Positions 33,279 through 44,404 of a stretch of DNA of 64,000 nt are shown piece by piece (position 1 is the first letter of the stretch; each line of letters starts with the position of its first letter). Both the position numbers and the translations under genes were made by a program. The DNA comes from Haliclona indistincta. Lineage: Eukaryota > Porifera > Demospongiae > Haplosclerida > Chalinidae. A model generated the notes under the pieces. The model saw only the letters and a program-made list of their open reading frames with translations, did no database searches and was not told where the DNA came from. Location of the stretch: positions 12,471,596-12,535,595 of the forward strand of contig OZ024786.1 of assembly GCA_964017065.1 (NCBI GenBank), read 5' to 3'.

Positions 33279-34503
33279 TTAAAGTTGGAAGTTGAACGAG
33301 TGCATGGGACCAGATGTAAAAGTGATATAATCTGAGAGGGAGAGATTATCTGGAGGGTTTTTGATGCACTTTACAAGGAACAGAATATCATGAAGCTTAA
33401 ACCATTGCATCAAAGGAAGGATTTTCAGTGAAACCAATCTGACTTTGTGGGAGGCAGTTGTAGGACCAAGTATATATTTGTTGGCCTTACGTTGCACTCG
33501 TTCAAGTCGGGATATGTCACATATTCGATTAGACCTACACACTTGTGAATAATATTGATAGCTTTGATCTTACAAACACTAGATACAAGAGTCATTTGAT
33601 GTGGACTGGAATCACACTGTTAAAACTGGGGTGTCACTGCGACACCCCTGTTTGTCATTTTTCCACGGGTCCACTGACAAAACTAGTTTTAAACGGTTTT
33701 AAACTGACAATCTAGGGTGTCACACTGACACCACAGTGTGTGACACCCTAGATTGTCAGTTTAAAACCGTTTAAAACTAGTTTTGTCAGTGGACCCGTGG
33801 AAAAATGACAAACAGGGGTGTCGCAGTGACACCCCAGTTTTAACAGTGCAGTGTAGATATATTCCTTCTTATTAAGTACATGAAATAGTACACTGAATAA
33901 CAGATAATGTCATATGTTTAGACCAGGACAAGTTGGATGTAATAGTGATGCCAAGATCTCGTTGACTAGTAACATACTTTATAACAGATTGTTGGATTTT
34001 GTAGGGAAATGAATGGTCTACATTGGATGAATGAGAGTGTGATGGATTGAGCGAGGTTCTAGGCACAGCACATTTTTCTTTATTTAGTCATAATGAACAC
34101 CATACAGATAGGTGGTCAAGGTCAGATTGGAGAAGATGCTGAATGTGACTTGTCTCAAATCGATACATAAGCTTAGTGTCATCAGCAAGAGATAACAGTT
34201 TGTATGAGCAATAGATAGAGGCAAATCACTAATAAACACCAAGAAGAGAAGGGGACCAAGGAACACCCGACCTTGACGAACACCTGATGAAACAGGTAGC
34301 CTTGTAAATTGTCTACTTTGAAAATAGGTGTAGTGTAAACAGCCATTAAGACTTGAACCATAGCCAAAGCTCGATATGGCACCCCATGATGCAGATTGAC
34401 CAGAGCTTGCAATCGAAGAGGAGTTCGTATGTTCGTATGAGTTCGTATTACAGCTGTCAGCAGCAACAGCCATGCTGCAGTTTCGTCTAGAAACTGCTAA
34501 CAA
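33279..34503 (-). pseudogene. Degenerate CR1/L2-like non-LTR retrotransposon reverse transcriptase
   Basis: RT fragments in several frames. Around 34260 the frame reads SGVRQG..LGPLLFLVFISDLP. Near 34170 another frame gives the catalytic ADDTKL. At about 33950 DLGITITSNLSWSKH is the usual post-RT motif. The 33279-33542 frame ends with ERVQRKANKYIL, typical of the C-terminal part of CR1/L2/Jockey proteins. Frameshifts and a 234-bp palindrome (33615-33848) break it. Confidence 0.8.
33615..33848. mobile_element. 234-bp near-perfect palindrome (foldback MITE)
   Basis: 'cactgttaaaactggggtg' at the left end pairs with 'caccccagttttaacagtg' at the right; the arms of about 110 bp are almost perfectly complementary. 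It interrupts the RT fragment at 33279-34503. Confidence 0.92.
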
Positions 34504-34841
34504 GTTGATAAATTTTCGTTGTTAAAATTTTTCGTGGGCAGGTCGACCCAGGAAAATATTTTAACACGAAAATTTAACACACGAAAATTTTGTTACACGA
34601 AAATTTCCCGATTTACGGTAGTAGAAGTTTGACCACATTAATGAATATTAAATGAAATGTAAGTGAAAACAATTAAAATGATTTGAATATCATTGAAACA
34701 TGCGTACATGAACAAGCTATAGAACAGCAGCTTTGAAAATAGCTTATTTTCCATAGCTGTAATACAAAATGACCGCCATTAGGGTATTCAATAGTCACAT
34801 CTAATAATTTACATATCCACGAAAAAATTTTGTGTAAATGG

Positions 34842-35090
34842 TATAGACCTTTTCGGTGCGAATCGCGCCTCGTTCAGAAGTCGATTAATACGCCCATTTT
34901 TCGTGCGCTACTGGTGGGCAAGGGTTTACCAAAAGTGCGCTATTGCCGAAAAAGCACTCCGATAGTCGTCTGAATAGTTGAACTTACGATGGCGGTAGCC
35001 AGATTGCCGCCATAGCGCTGTTTGCCAGCTCTTGCCCTCCCAAAGTGGGCGTAACATCGAGGGGTGCGATTCGCACCGAAAAGGTCTATA
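34842..35090. mobile_element. MITE of about 249 bp with 25-bp terminal inverted repeats
   Basis: The left end 'tatagaccttttcggtgcga' and right end 'tcgcaccgaaaaggtctata' are perfect inverse complements. A TA target duplication is possible because both ends read TATA. The interior is GC-richer than the surroundings and has no ORF. Confidence 0.88.
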
Positions 35091-35201
35091 TGGGTCTATA
35101 TTGTTGTACCAAACACAAGAAACTCTGTTTGCTATAATCTAGAAAGTGGTGCAACTACACAACCGATACATGACATGTACTCTCAATGACTTATGACTCA
35201 C

Positions 35202-35670
35202 CAGTAACAGGTCCCGGATTTTTTTCTATATCACCAGAAATGATCAGAGACTGAGAGATTATCACCATGATCAGTAGTACGAGTCTGACTAGAGCCTCTC
35301 GTAACAGACATCTGTTGAGTCGAGTGCTGCGGAGTAAGCTATATAGGGAGGAGCTGAAGGTAGGCACGAAGCACGAGAAGGATGCGGACCAGAAGAAAGT
35401 AAAAAAGAGTAGAAAATTCTTGATTATTGCTCGTTTTTTAGTTACAGGAAACAGGGTGTTTCGCGAGCCACTGGCAACAGTAAGGAGCGATTCAGTTTCC
35501 TCAGAAGTACATGTAGCTGGGGACGGTTTTTGAGCTGCATAACGCTTGCGTTTGCGGTGAAATTTGAAAGCGGCGTAGGACGATCGCGAGAACAGAGAAG
35601 ATAGGAAACCAGAGTAGTGCTTGGTGTTGAAGGCTCCTATTCGAGCTCGCCACAGCTCCACAGAGATCAT
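35202..35670 (-). CDS. Exon with C-terminal 2A-like (ribosome-skipping) motif
   Basis: Reading from ATG at 35670, about 156 residues. A basic segment (FKFHRKRKRYAA) comes first, then two hydrophobic helices (FLLFFTFFWSASFSC and VRLVLLIMVIISQSLI), and then SGDIEKNPGP at 35209-35235. D-x-E-x-N-P-G-P is the consensus 2A signal, at which the ribosome skips the Gly-Pro bond. A GTGAGT donor follows at 35201; unspliced, the frame stops after VTGES. 2A-like motifs after a hydrophobic stretch are known at the N-terminus of CR1-type non-LTR elements and some invertebrate NLRs. A CR1/L2-like RT fragment lies downstream on the same strand, so a retrotransposon origin is likely; a cellular first exon is the alternative. 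Confidence 0.65.
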
Positions 35671-35699
35671 AGCCGCTTTTTTCCTAGCTGTAGTATTAG

Positions 35700-36140
35700 G
35701 TGTGGCACTGCACTATGACTCGGGCGGGGCTGCTTAGAGGGGAATTCACCCGGTTTGAAACGGTTGCCATGCCAATCACATGATAACTAAACCCAAACCT
35801 AACTGTGCAAAGTCGGGAGGGTCGTCCTAAACCGGGCCTTTCTCCTTTGGTAAGCCTAAGGATTGTCGGGAGGGTCGTTCTAAACCAGGACTTCGGCCCT
35901 GGCTAAAGATCGTTGGGACTAGTCAGGCGTGGCCGGACCCTCGGCCCTAGGTAAGGATCGTTGGGGTCGTTCTAAACTAAGGAGTGTTACGACTAGTTGG
36001 AAAACTAAAGCTTTGTGGTAAAAAAAAAACAAAAAAAAACAAATGCACACTGTGAGAATCGAACCGTGAACGTCTGCATTGCAAAAGAATCGCACTCTGT
36101 ACAGTGAACCCCTGGAGCGTGTCCCGTTTTCACGCCATCA
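35700..36140. repeat. Direct repeats 'gggagggtcgtcctaaaccgg' and possible tRNA-like remnant
   Basis: 'gtcgggagggtcgtcctaaa' at about 35813 recurs at about 39148, on the far side of the non-LTR insertions. On the minus strand near 36045-36065 'ggttcgattctcac' resembles a Pol III B box, so a tRNA-derived SINE is possible. No coding sequence. Confidence 0.45.
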
Positions 36141-36144
36141 AAGC

Positions 36145-39111
36145 CTAAAGTGCAACTGGTGTTCCTCAAGGAAGTATCCTTGGCCCTCTGCTCTTTTTAA
36201 TCTATCTGAAATTTTTTTTTTTGCCTCGCACATAAATAAATTCATTAATAGTAACAATAATAATAATACAAGAAAGAGGAAACACACTGAGATGTAAATA
36301 GAAGGAAAAAGACAAAAAGACAAAAATAAAACAAAAAAAGATAAACTAAACAAAAGGACCTAAAAACAAACAACACAAAGACTAAAGGAAGTCAGGTAAT
36401 GGCAAAAAATTACAAGTACCCAAAACAGAAATAGCATTTCCTCGCTGAATAGCCATTGATAGGCGCTGCTTAAGGTATGATGTTGCGTTAACGTTCCCCG
36501 ACTGACGTGTCATTCTTCGTCCGAGATCCTTCACAAACGAAAAAGTGCGTGGTCCAAAGACACCTGTCGATTCAACCGATAAAGGCATGAAACAATGACT
36601 GTGTGACAGGTTTGCATACTTCACTTCTTTTCGGACCTCTGCATTGGCAGCCACTCCCCCAGCTGCTTGAGAGGCAACAGCCCTGTAAGATGTAGCAAAA
36701 GTGTCAGAGCAAGTGGCGTCCCACACCATAGGCTTGCCAGCTGACCAGGGCATGATTGTGACACCATCAGGTCGTTTTCCATCAAGTCTTGAAAGTCCCG
36801 AAGGTTCTAGACGAGAAGGAATTTTAGCAGTAGAGAGAGCTCTGTGGATAATGTCATTCAGAGCAGCATGTCTGGGAAGTCTGCCTTTACTGTGACTACA
36901 GCTCAACCCATGTCTGCCTGTGATATCAACCTCTTCACCACAGTTACAGCATTGATGAGGGCCACATAATGGAGTGCCAAGCCGCAATCCAACCGCTATT
37001 CTCAATGAGTCATCATCAAGGCGAAGGCCAACAGAGGACAGAGGGAGAGCATTCAACCAAGCTCCTGACTCACCACAAGAGGCTGCCAAAAGACGAGCCC
37101 TGTCCTGACAATCCTGAGCCCCCTCTAGCAATCTCCCTGAAGCTAACTCCACTCCAGGTGTGTCCCAAGCCTTCTGACGAGTCGCATTGTCCCCGGAAGG
37201 AGGGTGAACATCAGGCACATTCCTTGACCACAAAGAGAGAGCACTAGACACAAAAGGAGAGTGAAGAGGGAAAGAAGATGGAAGGATAGAGCTGACAAGA
37301 GGAGCTGTGGAATGAGCTGAAGCCAAAAATGCAGAAGGAGCGATATCAACAGCACTACGAATTCCAAGACCACCAAATTTAACTGGGAGGGAGGCTTGGA
37401 GCCAGGATGGACTCGAGAGAGTAAGAGGAGTGTTAGTTATTTTGCTGAGGGCATCTACAAGAACAGAATCAAACTCAGACAAAGAATCCAAACCAAAACA
37501 AGGAGCTGTCCGAAGGAGATAGAGAAGTTTAGGAATGGCCAGAGATGAGCGAAGTAAAGTGAAAGCATCGTGAGCTGAGAGGAGGTTGAGGTTATTACTC
37601 AATGAGCGAAGGGTGGCAGTTTTTTCCTCGATGGCTGATGACACACAGTTGACATCACCAATTGGGGAACCAAGAAGAGAAGCCTGAGAAGGATCGACTA
37701 ACCTAGCACCAGGTAAGACGGTGAGTAGACAATCACGAGATGGTGAACTACCAGTGATGATCTCGGATTTCAGAACATTTAAAGTCAGACCCAATGAGCT
37801 TGCCTCCATGACTGCTTTAAGATCCTCAATGATAACATCACATGGACCTCCAATTGATATGTCATCTAGGTACAAGATAGAAAGATCAGAAGTGAACTGT
37901 TGACCCAGTGAAAAAATCGACAGACAAAAGAGCAAAGGGCCCAAGGGGTCTCCTTGTTGTACACCTTCAGCAGAGGCGATCTGATGTTTTAATCTATGTT
38001 AATGATCTCCCAGATTCTGTCTCATTTTCTAAACCTCTTCTTTTTGCTGATGACACAAAATGTCTCATTAGTTCACCCAAGGATGCATGTTTCCTCTCAC
38101 AAGATGCATGCAGTAGGACTTAGACTCCTTTATGAATGGAGTATCTCTAATTTCATGAATTTTAACGAATCTAAAAGTGCAGTTCTGAGAATTCCTTCCA
38201 TTGGCTTACCCCCAGTATACCTACTCAACGGGTTTAGTATCCCCACCACTAAATTGTTTAAAGATCTAGCTGGTGTTTTACTCTCTAGTGATCTCTCATG
38301 GTCGGCTCATAATATGATAGTTACAAGAGCTTACAAGATGCTTGGTCTTATCCGAAGGTGCTTTAGTCACACTGTCTCAGTTCCAGTCAGGAAATTGTTG
38401 TATACCTCTCTTGTTCGCTCCCATCTAATTTATTGCTCAGTTATTTGGAGACCCTACTTGCGCAGAGATATCATTGTTCTTGAAAAGCTACAAAGAAGAG
38501 CCACTAAATTTATCCTTAATGACTATACCTCTGACTACAAAACCCGTCTGTCCTCCCTTGAATTGTTACCTTTGTCTATGACATTAGAGCTTCATGATAT
38601 TATTTTTTTTCTAAAATCGGTCAGATCCCCCTCTCCTTCTTTCGATATCTTGAACTACATTCATTTCTCTGTCTCATCTGGTACTCGTTCATCATCAAAC
38701 AACAAACTGTTACATCCTTTAACCTCTAACGTATCCTCCAGCAATTTTTATTTCAACAGATTCCCTCGACTATGTAATAGTCTGCCCTCTGTCGATGATG
38801 ATGTCTTCACGTCAGTTGTAATATCCCGCCTGAAGGCTCTCTTTTGGTCGCATTTCCTTCTCAATTTTAACAATGATGATCCCTGTTCGTACCACTTCCT
38901 CTGCCCATGTTCATCATGTGCCTACTCAAGTCCTAACTTTACCTATCTGTAGTGTTATTTAATTCCGGCTGCTGCACTTCCTGTGTGTGGTTGTCCCTCA
39001 GTGCCTATCATCGTTTATTTTTCAGTCTACCTTTCTTAATCTTAGCCTATCACTTTTCTGTATTGTGCACTGTAAAGTATACATGTATATAATAATAATA
39101 ATAATAATAAA
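36145..39111 (+). pseudogene. CR1/L2-like non-LTR RT, split by another non-LTR insertion
   Basis: The 5' piece (36145-36205) encodes the RT motif GVPQGSILGPLLFLIY. The 3' piece (37987-38952) continues with VNDLPDS, FADDTK, LFKDLAGVLLSSDLSWS, LQRRATKFILNDYTSDYKTR and a stop at 38950-38952. A 1-bp frameshift lies near 38100. The tail ends in an (ATA)n tract at about 39088-39110, as expected for this clade. It is 5'-truncated. The 1.78-kb interruption is the RLE-type element at 36206-37986. Confidence 0.85.
36206..37986 (-). mobile_element. 5'-truncated RLE-type non-LTR retrotransposon with 11-bp TSD
   Basis: In the minus orientation it begins inside RT, at GVQQGDPLGPLLFCL, and ends with a short A-rich tail at 36206-36222. 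The host sequence 'ttttaatctat' is duplicated on both sides (36195-36205 and 37987-37997). The ORF from about 37985 to 36382 continues through the RT active site (LYLDD). It ends in a CCHH-like zinc segment (CNCGEEVDITGRHGLSCSH) and a PD-(D/E)XK-like endonuclease motif (RPDGVTIMPW ... MVWDATCSDTFA), as in R2-like RLE elements. It is truncated, so it could not move on its own. Confidence 0.88.
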
Positions 39112-40690
39112 AACCCAAAACCCTAAAAACCTTATCCTAACTGTGTAAAGTCGGGAGGGTCGTCCTAAACCGGGCCTTCGGCCTTGGTAAGCCTAAGGTT
39201 GTCTCGCGAGCCTGACGTCGAGTCCGGGGGTGGGAACCTCTTGGTCACTAACGCCAGGTTTTCGTGGCACAATGGAATGTAATCAATGTCACGACGTCAA
39301 GCTTTGAAATCACATGTTTAGTCGACGTCACCATGTACCAGTCTAGCGTGTAGCATGTTAACCCTTTAAGGCCTATAGCGGCTTTAGCCGCCATAATTGA
39401 CTCCACCTACACTAGATGTCATAAAAAGTGCAAAAAGTGCTCTAGAAATGTCAAATCAAGTTTATTTGCAAAAGATGACTTTACCTGAAAAACCACCTGT
39501 TTGTCGGCGCACCCTCCCCACTAAAACGTACAGCACGGGGGGAATTTTAAAGGGGGTGTTCCCCCGTTAAGCTGGGGTTCGAAGGGGCGGAGCCCCTCGC
39601 CACTTTGGGCATTTTTAAGGCTTCAGGATGCCCGGAAATGCATACTTGGGCTTGGAATATGGTCTAAACTATGCTGTTTGCTCACCTGGACACCACCAGG
39701 TTTTTGTATCAGTCACAAGGGCTAAACGAAGACCAAAATTGGCTGGAAAATGACGAGGTCGCAGTGCTTAAGTGGCTTCAGTTCCGAAGTGGGAGTGGCC
39801 AACTCAGACTTTAGTACATGGTCGTAAACTTTGACATACCAGGAAACAACAGTGCTACTTTGGAACAGCTAACGTACTGCAAGTTGTAGAAAATGCAAGA
39901 CAAACTGTCAGTGTAGAGCAAGTCGAATTTTCATCAAAATAATTCAGTTCCTAAAGAGTTAACAGTGCTTTTAGCATGCTAAAACCAGGAGCCCATAAGA
40001 GGAAGGAGCGTTCAACTCCAATCGTTCGTGTAGTAATAGCCAAACGTAAACTCCGCCGCCTTGCGCGTCCAAAAAACTTCCCTATATGGAAGTTTTTTTG
40101 CATGCAGGCCAATAGTCAGCCGGCATGTCAACGTCATATGTAAACTCGTGTACGCCTTTTACAAGTAGGCTGTGGCCCACGTGTGTTGTTTGGCTACAAC
40201 ACATACAGGACATCTGTACGTCACATGCATGTGCTGTAAACGGCAAAACGTCAGCAACAAGCGCCGCACGCTGCGCGCGGCGGAGTTTACATTTGGCTAA
40301 ATCGCGGCTGAACGCTCCTTCCTCTTATGGGCTCCTGCTAAAACTCTTCCTAGAGCAATACCAACCTGGTTGGCTATAATCACGATGTTTATGATCGCTG
40401 GAGCAGTCACGAGTCAACAAGAGACCCATTGGGTAAACATGATTTCACGTAGAATACACTGTCAGCAGCATCGAGAATAACGAGTATCAGGAGTGAGACA
40501 TAAACAGCACCTTTGCCAGCTAAGAAGCTCTGTCAACAGCTTCATGCCCCGCAGTCACGTGAAATCCCAAGCAATTGATTGCTTATGAGGGCGCGCAGGA
40601 ATGTTGGCATCGCTCACAAAAACCTGGCGTTAGTGACCAGACGTTCACGTCTGGCCCGCGAGACTAAGCTTAAGGATCGTCTGGACCGTC
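39112..40690. repeat. Nested inverted repeats (foldback elements)
   Basis: Outer arms: 'ggtcactaacgccaggtttt' at about 39234 pairs with 'aaaacctggcgttagtgacc' at about 40618. Inner arms: 'ggagcccataagaggaagga' at about 39988 pairs with 'tccttcctcttatgggctcc' at about 40316. Between them are short GC-rich palindromes (39510-39600, 'ggggcggagcccct'). No ORF is supported. Confidence 0.8.
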
Positions 40691-41419
40691 GCCCTAAGAG
40701 AATCTCGTCGTGCAAGTTGATATTGCGTAATATCAGTGATCGCAGCACTAGTTTGCATGTGTAAAATGGTTACAAAGGTTAGTGAAATGCACAGAAACAG
40801 AGGCTATAATTGCTGTCCGCACTTGGAGGGTTAACGGAAAATCTTCGCGCATGCGTATAATGCAGTCATGCGTATGCAGTCATTCTCCTAACGGCGCCCA
40901 GTATTCGATAACAGCGCCCAGTATTCCGGGTGTCTCTAAAATCCGGACCGACGGACCCGAACTGTCTAAAATACTGACCTCGCTTGGGTGCGCAACGTAA
41001 GGCCGATAATGTATAATACGAGGAAAGATGTCTAGTATAAGAGCAACATTATAAGTAGTAGTAATAATACTGTAATAGTAGTAATAATACTGTAATAGTA
41101 GAAGTTATAATATTGTTATAGTTTTACATACTGTAGTATTAATACTGTAATACTGAAGTTATAATACTGTAGGAAAAACACCAAGTGAGCTGTGCACTAG
41201 CTAATAACAACTGGGTTGCCAGCAGAGGTGGACCTGTCCTCGTTAAATGGTGGAGTTCTCGGCAATTTTCCATCTTTTGTCAAAGAGACATGACTCAGTT
41301 TTTCCAGATTTTCAAGTAAATCTTTTAGCAGAGTAAACTTGAACTCTGATCAGTGTGAACACACGTGGTTTGCCCAGTAGTATGTGAGGACTCGTTTAAT
41401 AGTAGCTACAAAGACGGGC
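40691..41419. other. Non-coding sequence with AT-rich 'taatactgtaatag' repeats
   Basis: Short direct repeats 'agtaataatactgtaatagt' at 41065-41165. Nothing else recognised. Confidence 0.5.
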
Positions 41420-41866
41420 CTAAAAACCAAAACAGAAAGTGCAAATTAAGATTTCGGCTTGAGTTCCCCAAACATAATTGTTTTCCTGGTGAAACAAATC
41501 CCGAATATCACTAACGTACACTGGAACTTCACTGGCTGTAGCACCATGCATACGCAGCCAGAATTTAACGGCATTAATTGCATGTTTCCAACAGAGAAAT
41601 CTGTAGATATTAGGTAAGTGGAAATCAATAGCTTCAAAAGGCATCATGAGACAGACGAAATGCTTGTCTCCTGAGATATCGACAATTTGACACTTGCTTT
41701 CTGTTTCTAGGTAGCAATACTGGACTATAAGCATTGCGCTACTACAATCAGCAATCTTGGAGACTGAGTTGTATTCTCCAATTTGTACCATTTGTACCAT
41801 GTGTACCATCATCATGACATTAAGTTGCAAAAACAGCCACAATGAGCCACAAACATGCAAAACCAT
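41420..41866 (-). CDS. Unrecognised ORF, 148 aa, possibly an OTU-like fragment
   Basis: The open frame contains WKHAINAVKFWLRMHG, then VPVYVSDIRDLF and NYVWGTQAEI. The last part loosely recalls the 'WGxxxEL' region of OTU-type cysteine proteases, which also occur in transposons, but the catalytic Cys block is not seen. The N-terminal 30 residues are Met/Val-rich low complexity. The surrounding sequence is transposon-rich, so this is probably a fragment. Function is not assigned. Confidence 0.3.
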   Translation of the reverse strand: MVLHVCGSLWLFLQLNVMMMVHMVQMVQIGEYNSVSKIADCSSAMLIVQYCYLETESKCQIVDISGDKHFVCLMMPFEAIDFHLPNIYRFLCWKHAINAVKFWLRMHGATASEVPVYVSDIRDLFHQENNYVWGTQAEILICTFCFGF

Positions 41867-41869
41867 CCA

Positions 41870-42186
41870 GCTTCTGGGGGGCTGCGCCCCCCAGACCCCC
41901 TGCTATTATTCGTTATATAATGCCCAGGTTAACATCTGAAATCCTGCAGCCGCCCATGGCTGTGTATCTGGCGATGGTACGAGGTGCGTTCGAAATACTT
42001 GCAAAACAGCTTTGTTTACCTATCTTCTCGATGTGCAGCTGGTTTTTGGCGCTTAGTTTTGTATTCTAGCTGGATAGCGAGCTGTTTTCGAAACCACTGC
42101 AGCCACGCCCAGACGGTATACGGCGCCACCTTAAAATCCGAGAATAAAACAAAGTCCTTTAATAACAGGATTAACCGTGATCTAAC
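41870..42186. other. Spacer with GC palindrome, left border of segmental duplication
   Basis: Includes the C/G palindrome 'ggggggctgcgcccccc' (about 41876-41892). Homology to the 25.5-27.5 kb segment begins at about 42130. Confidence 0.45.
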
Positions 42187-42214
42187 CTTGTACAATGGAC
42201 GTGGCTATCGCCAG
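42187..42214 (-). pseudogene. Orphan NLR exon 1 with lost start codon
   Basis: Matches exon 1 of NLR 1 (25567-25594), including the GTTAGATC donor. The start reads CACTGGCG instead of CATGGCG because one base is inserted, so there is no ATG. No Death exon follows; homology ends near 42130. Confidence 0.75.
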
Positions 42215-43166
42215 TGATAGCGAGCGACGGAACACGATATCAAGAGTAGTAGCACAGATATGATACACGAATTCGAGAGTAAAAAATGTATGTCTGGAAT
42301 GTGTGACGTCACGTCAATCTATTAAGTAACAAGATTTACAAAAATTAATGAAGGATGTTGCTTGCAAAACTAAAGTAAATTTAGGACCAAAATGAGATGA
42401 CACCTGCTGTAAAAGTAATTAACATTATCACTAAAAATTTTAATGGCTGTCAAAAACTAGCTGTTGCGCGAAGAGAAGCCACACCATACGCTTTCAGCTA
42501 ACTAGGTGAGTACTGATTATAACTATCAGGTATTGAAGCTTAACTACCAGTAAAGCCAGAGTTCCTTCACTTCGTAACATTTTGCTCGTCATGAATATTT
42601 AACGGCTGACTTTGCTGTTCAAGTTCAGAATCAAAGAGAAACCATAATAATACAGTATGACATTCAAATACAAATGCAAATACACCTTTACCCATGCAGG
42701 CTTGAAAAATTCTTTCAAAATATACATATAACTATACTATACATTAACAACATGACTACATGACATGACTCATATTTTATTTTGATTTTAGGATTATAAT
42801 TATTACGACCATTAAATTCTTTGAAGTATAGCTGCATGTATATTATGAAGGAATTTTTCTAGCCTGCATGGGTACAGATGTATTTGCATTTGTATTTGAA
42901 TGTCATAATGTATTATTATGGTTTCTCTTTGATTCTGAACACATTAGTGCATGAAGGTATGTCACTCACACATCGTATTGCTAGAAGGTAGCAAATTAAT
43001 TTTGGTAATTACCGTGGGTCAACTCCTGCATCAGCCAACTTTAATTGGTTGACAAATTTCTTCAACTCCTCTTTAGTTGTGCTCTCATTGCGACTAGTTT
43101 ACACACTCCTCATTATGACATAAACCCACAGACATTATGGCGTTAGAATAATCAATTCTGATATTA
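42215..43166. repeat. Duplicated upstream region with a 318-bp palindrome
   Basis: Matches 25595-26100. In this copy, 42623-42940 is an inverted duplication: 'gttcagaatcaaagagaaac' pairs with 'gtttctctttgattctgaac', and 'caaatgcaaatacacc' pairs with the 'gtatttgcatttg' arm. The palindrome includes the host flank, so it arose by inverted copying and not by simple insertion. Confidence 0.75.
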
Positions 43167-44404
43167 GGGAGACACGGTAGTGTCTCCCTATGTAGGGTTG
43201 AACGAGAAAACAAGATGGCGGCTACATACAATGTATTAGCGTTCAAACGCTGATATTACGCCCTGGTGATGAATTTTATACGTCCAAAGACACTTAGATC
43301 TGCTCTCTGGCGTTGCCCCATCTTGCAGTAGCAAGGAGATTGCTCGAAATTGTTGCTAAAGTGACGAACCTGAAAACGGTGAAAATCGACTTTCGTCATC
43401 TTCGTCTTCTTCTTCTTCTTCTTTCTTTCTTCAACTCGCCTAGCGCCTTCACGCGAGCAGTGCCGAGACCAAAACACCCACGAACATTCGTGAAATTCTC
43501 CTGGCAGGTGCCTTTTGAACATTGTTTTTAGCGAAACGGCGATCTAAATTCCGCGAGTTCTCGATCGTGATCCATTGTCAGCTAAGTGTTAGACGCCATT
43601 ATTGTGATTGCGCAACACGCGCGCACGTGACCAAGCAATGGCTAGCGCACGTGACCAAGCACTAGCTTGAGTATCGCCATGCCGTATGGATCATGGAGAA
43701 CACATATTTGTCTGGAGTCTTCGAATAAGGGCAAGCTCGTGTAGGATCGCCATTCTGCGCTTGCCAGATAATTATAACCGGCGTACAGGTCTACAAATAA
43801 GTTTGGGCGGGGCTCGTATGCATTCGAATGCGTAGGCGAGCTGATATGTACCACATAACAAATATTTTTAGCTACAAGTTCAAAATTGTTAATAATAAAG
43901 AAAAGCCATCAACAACAGGAAAACTAAACCAATGGTGGAAACCATGACAAAGACGACTCAGTACATGGATGATATTGAACTGCACTTCACTGAAAAAGGA
44001 CACAAACAAGAAAATAAAAAAGATTTCTATCGAAATCAAAAGGATGTAGGGTTGTGAAATCTACCACTGGTCCACAATGTAATCTAACAAGGAACAAGCA
44101 TGGAATGGTAACACGATTGACTTGCTAACAGACCATAGATCCCTACATCAGTGGCTGTACATAAGATCAATAATTATTTTGTCACAAGCTGAATCCAATT
44201 CAATTTAAGGTGTCAGTCAACAGCAACTAGCTGAACTAGCTATAGCCAACCACAGCAGCCACTGATGTAGGGATCTATGGTCTGTTAGCAAGTCAATCGT
44301 GTTACCATTCCATGCTTGTTCCTTGTTAGATTACATTGTGGACCAGTGGTAGATTTCACAACCCTACATCCTTTTGATTTCGATAGAAATCTTTTTTATT
44401 TTCT
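43167..44404 (-). mobile_element. Copy C of the hairpin-ended ~1.2-kb non-coding element
   Basis: Hairpin 'gggagacac..gtgtctccc' at the left end, body like copy B, and a palindrome (about 44020-44404) at the right. It splits the segment that is continuous at about 26100-26115, which gives an empty site. Flanks can be read as TTA on both sides. Confidence 0.82.
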
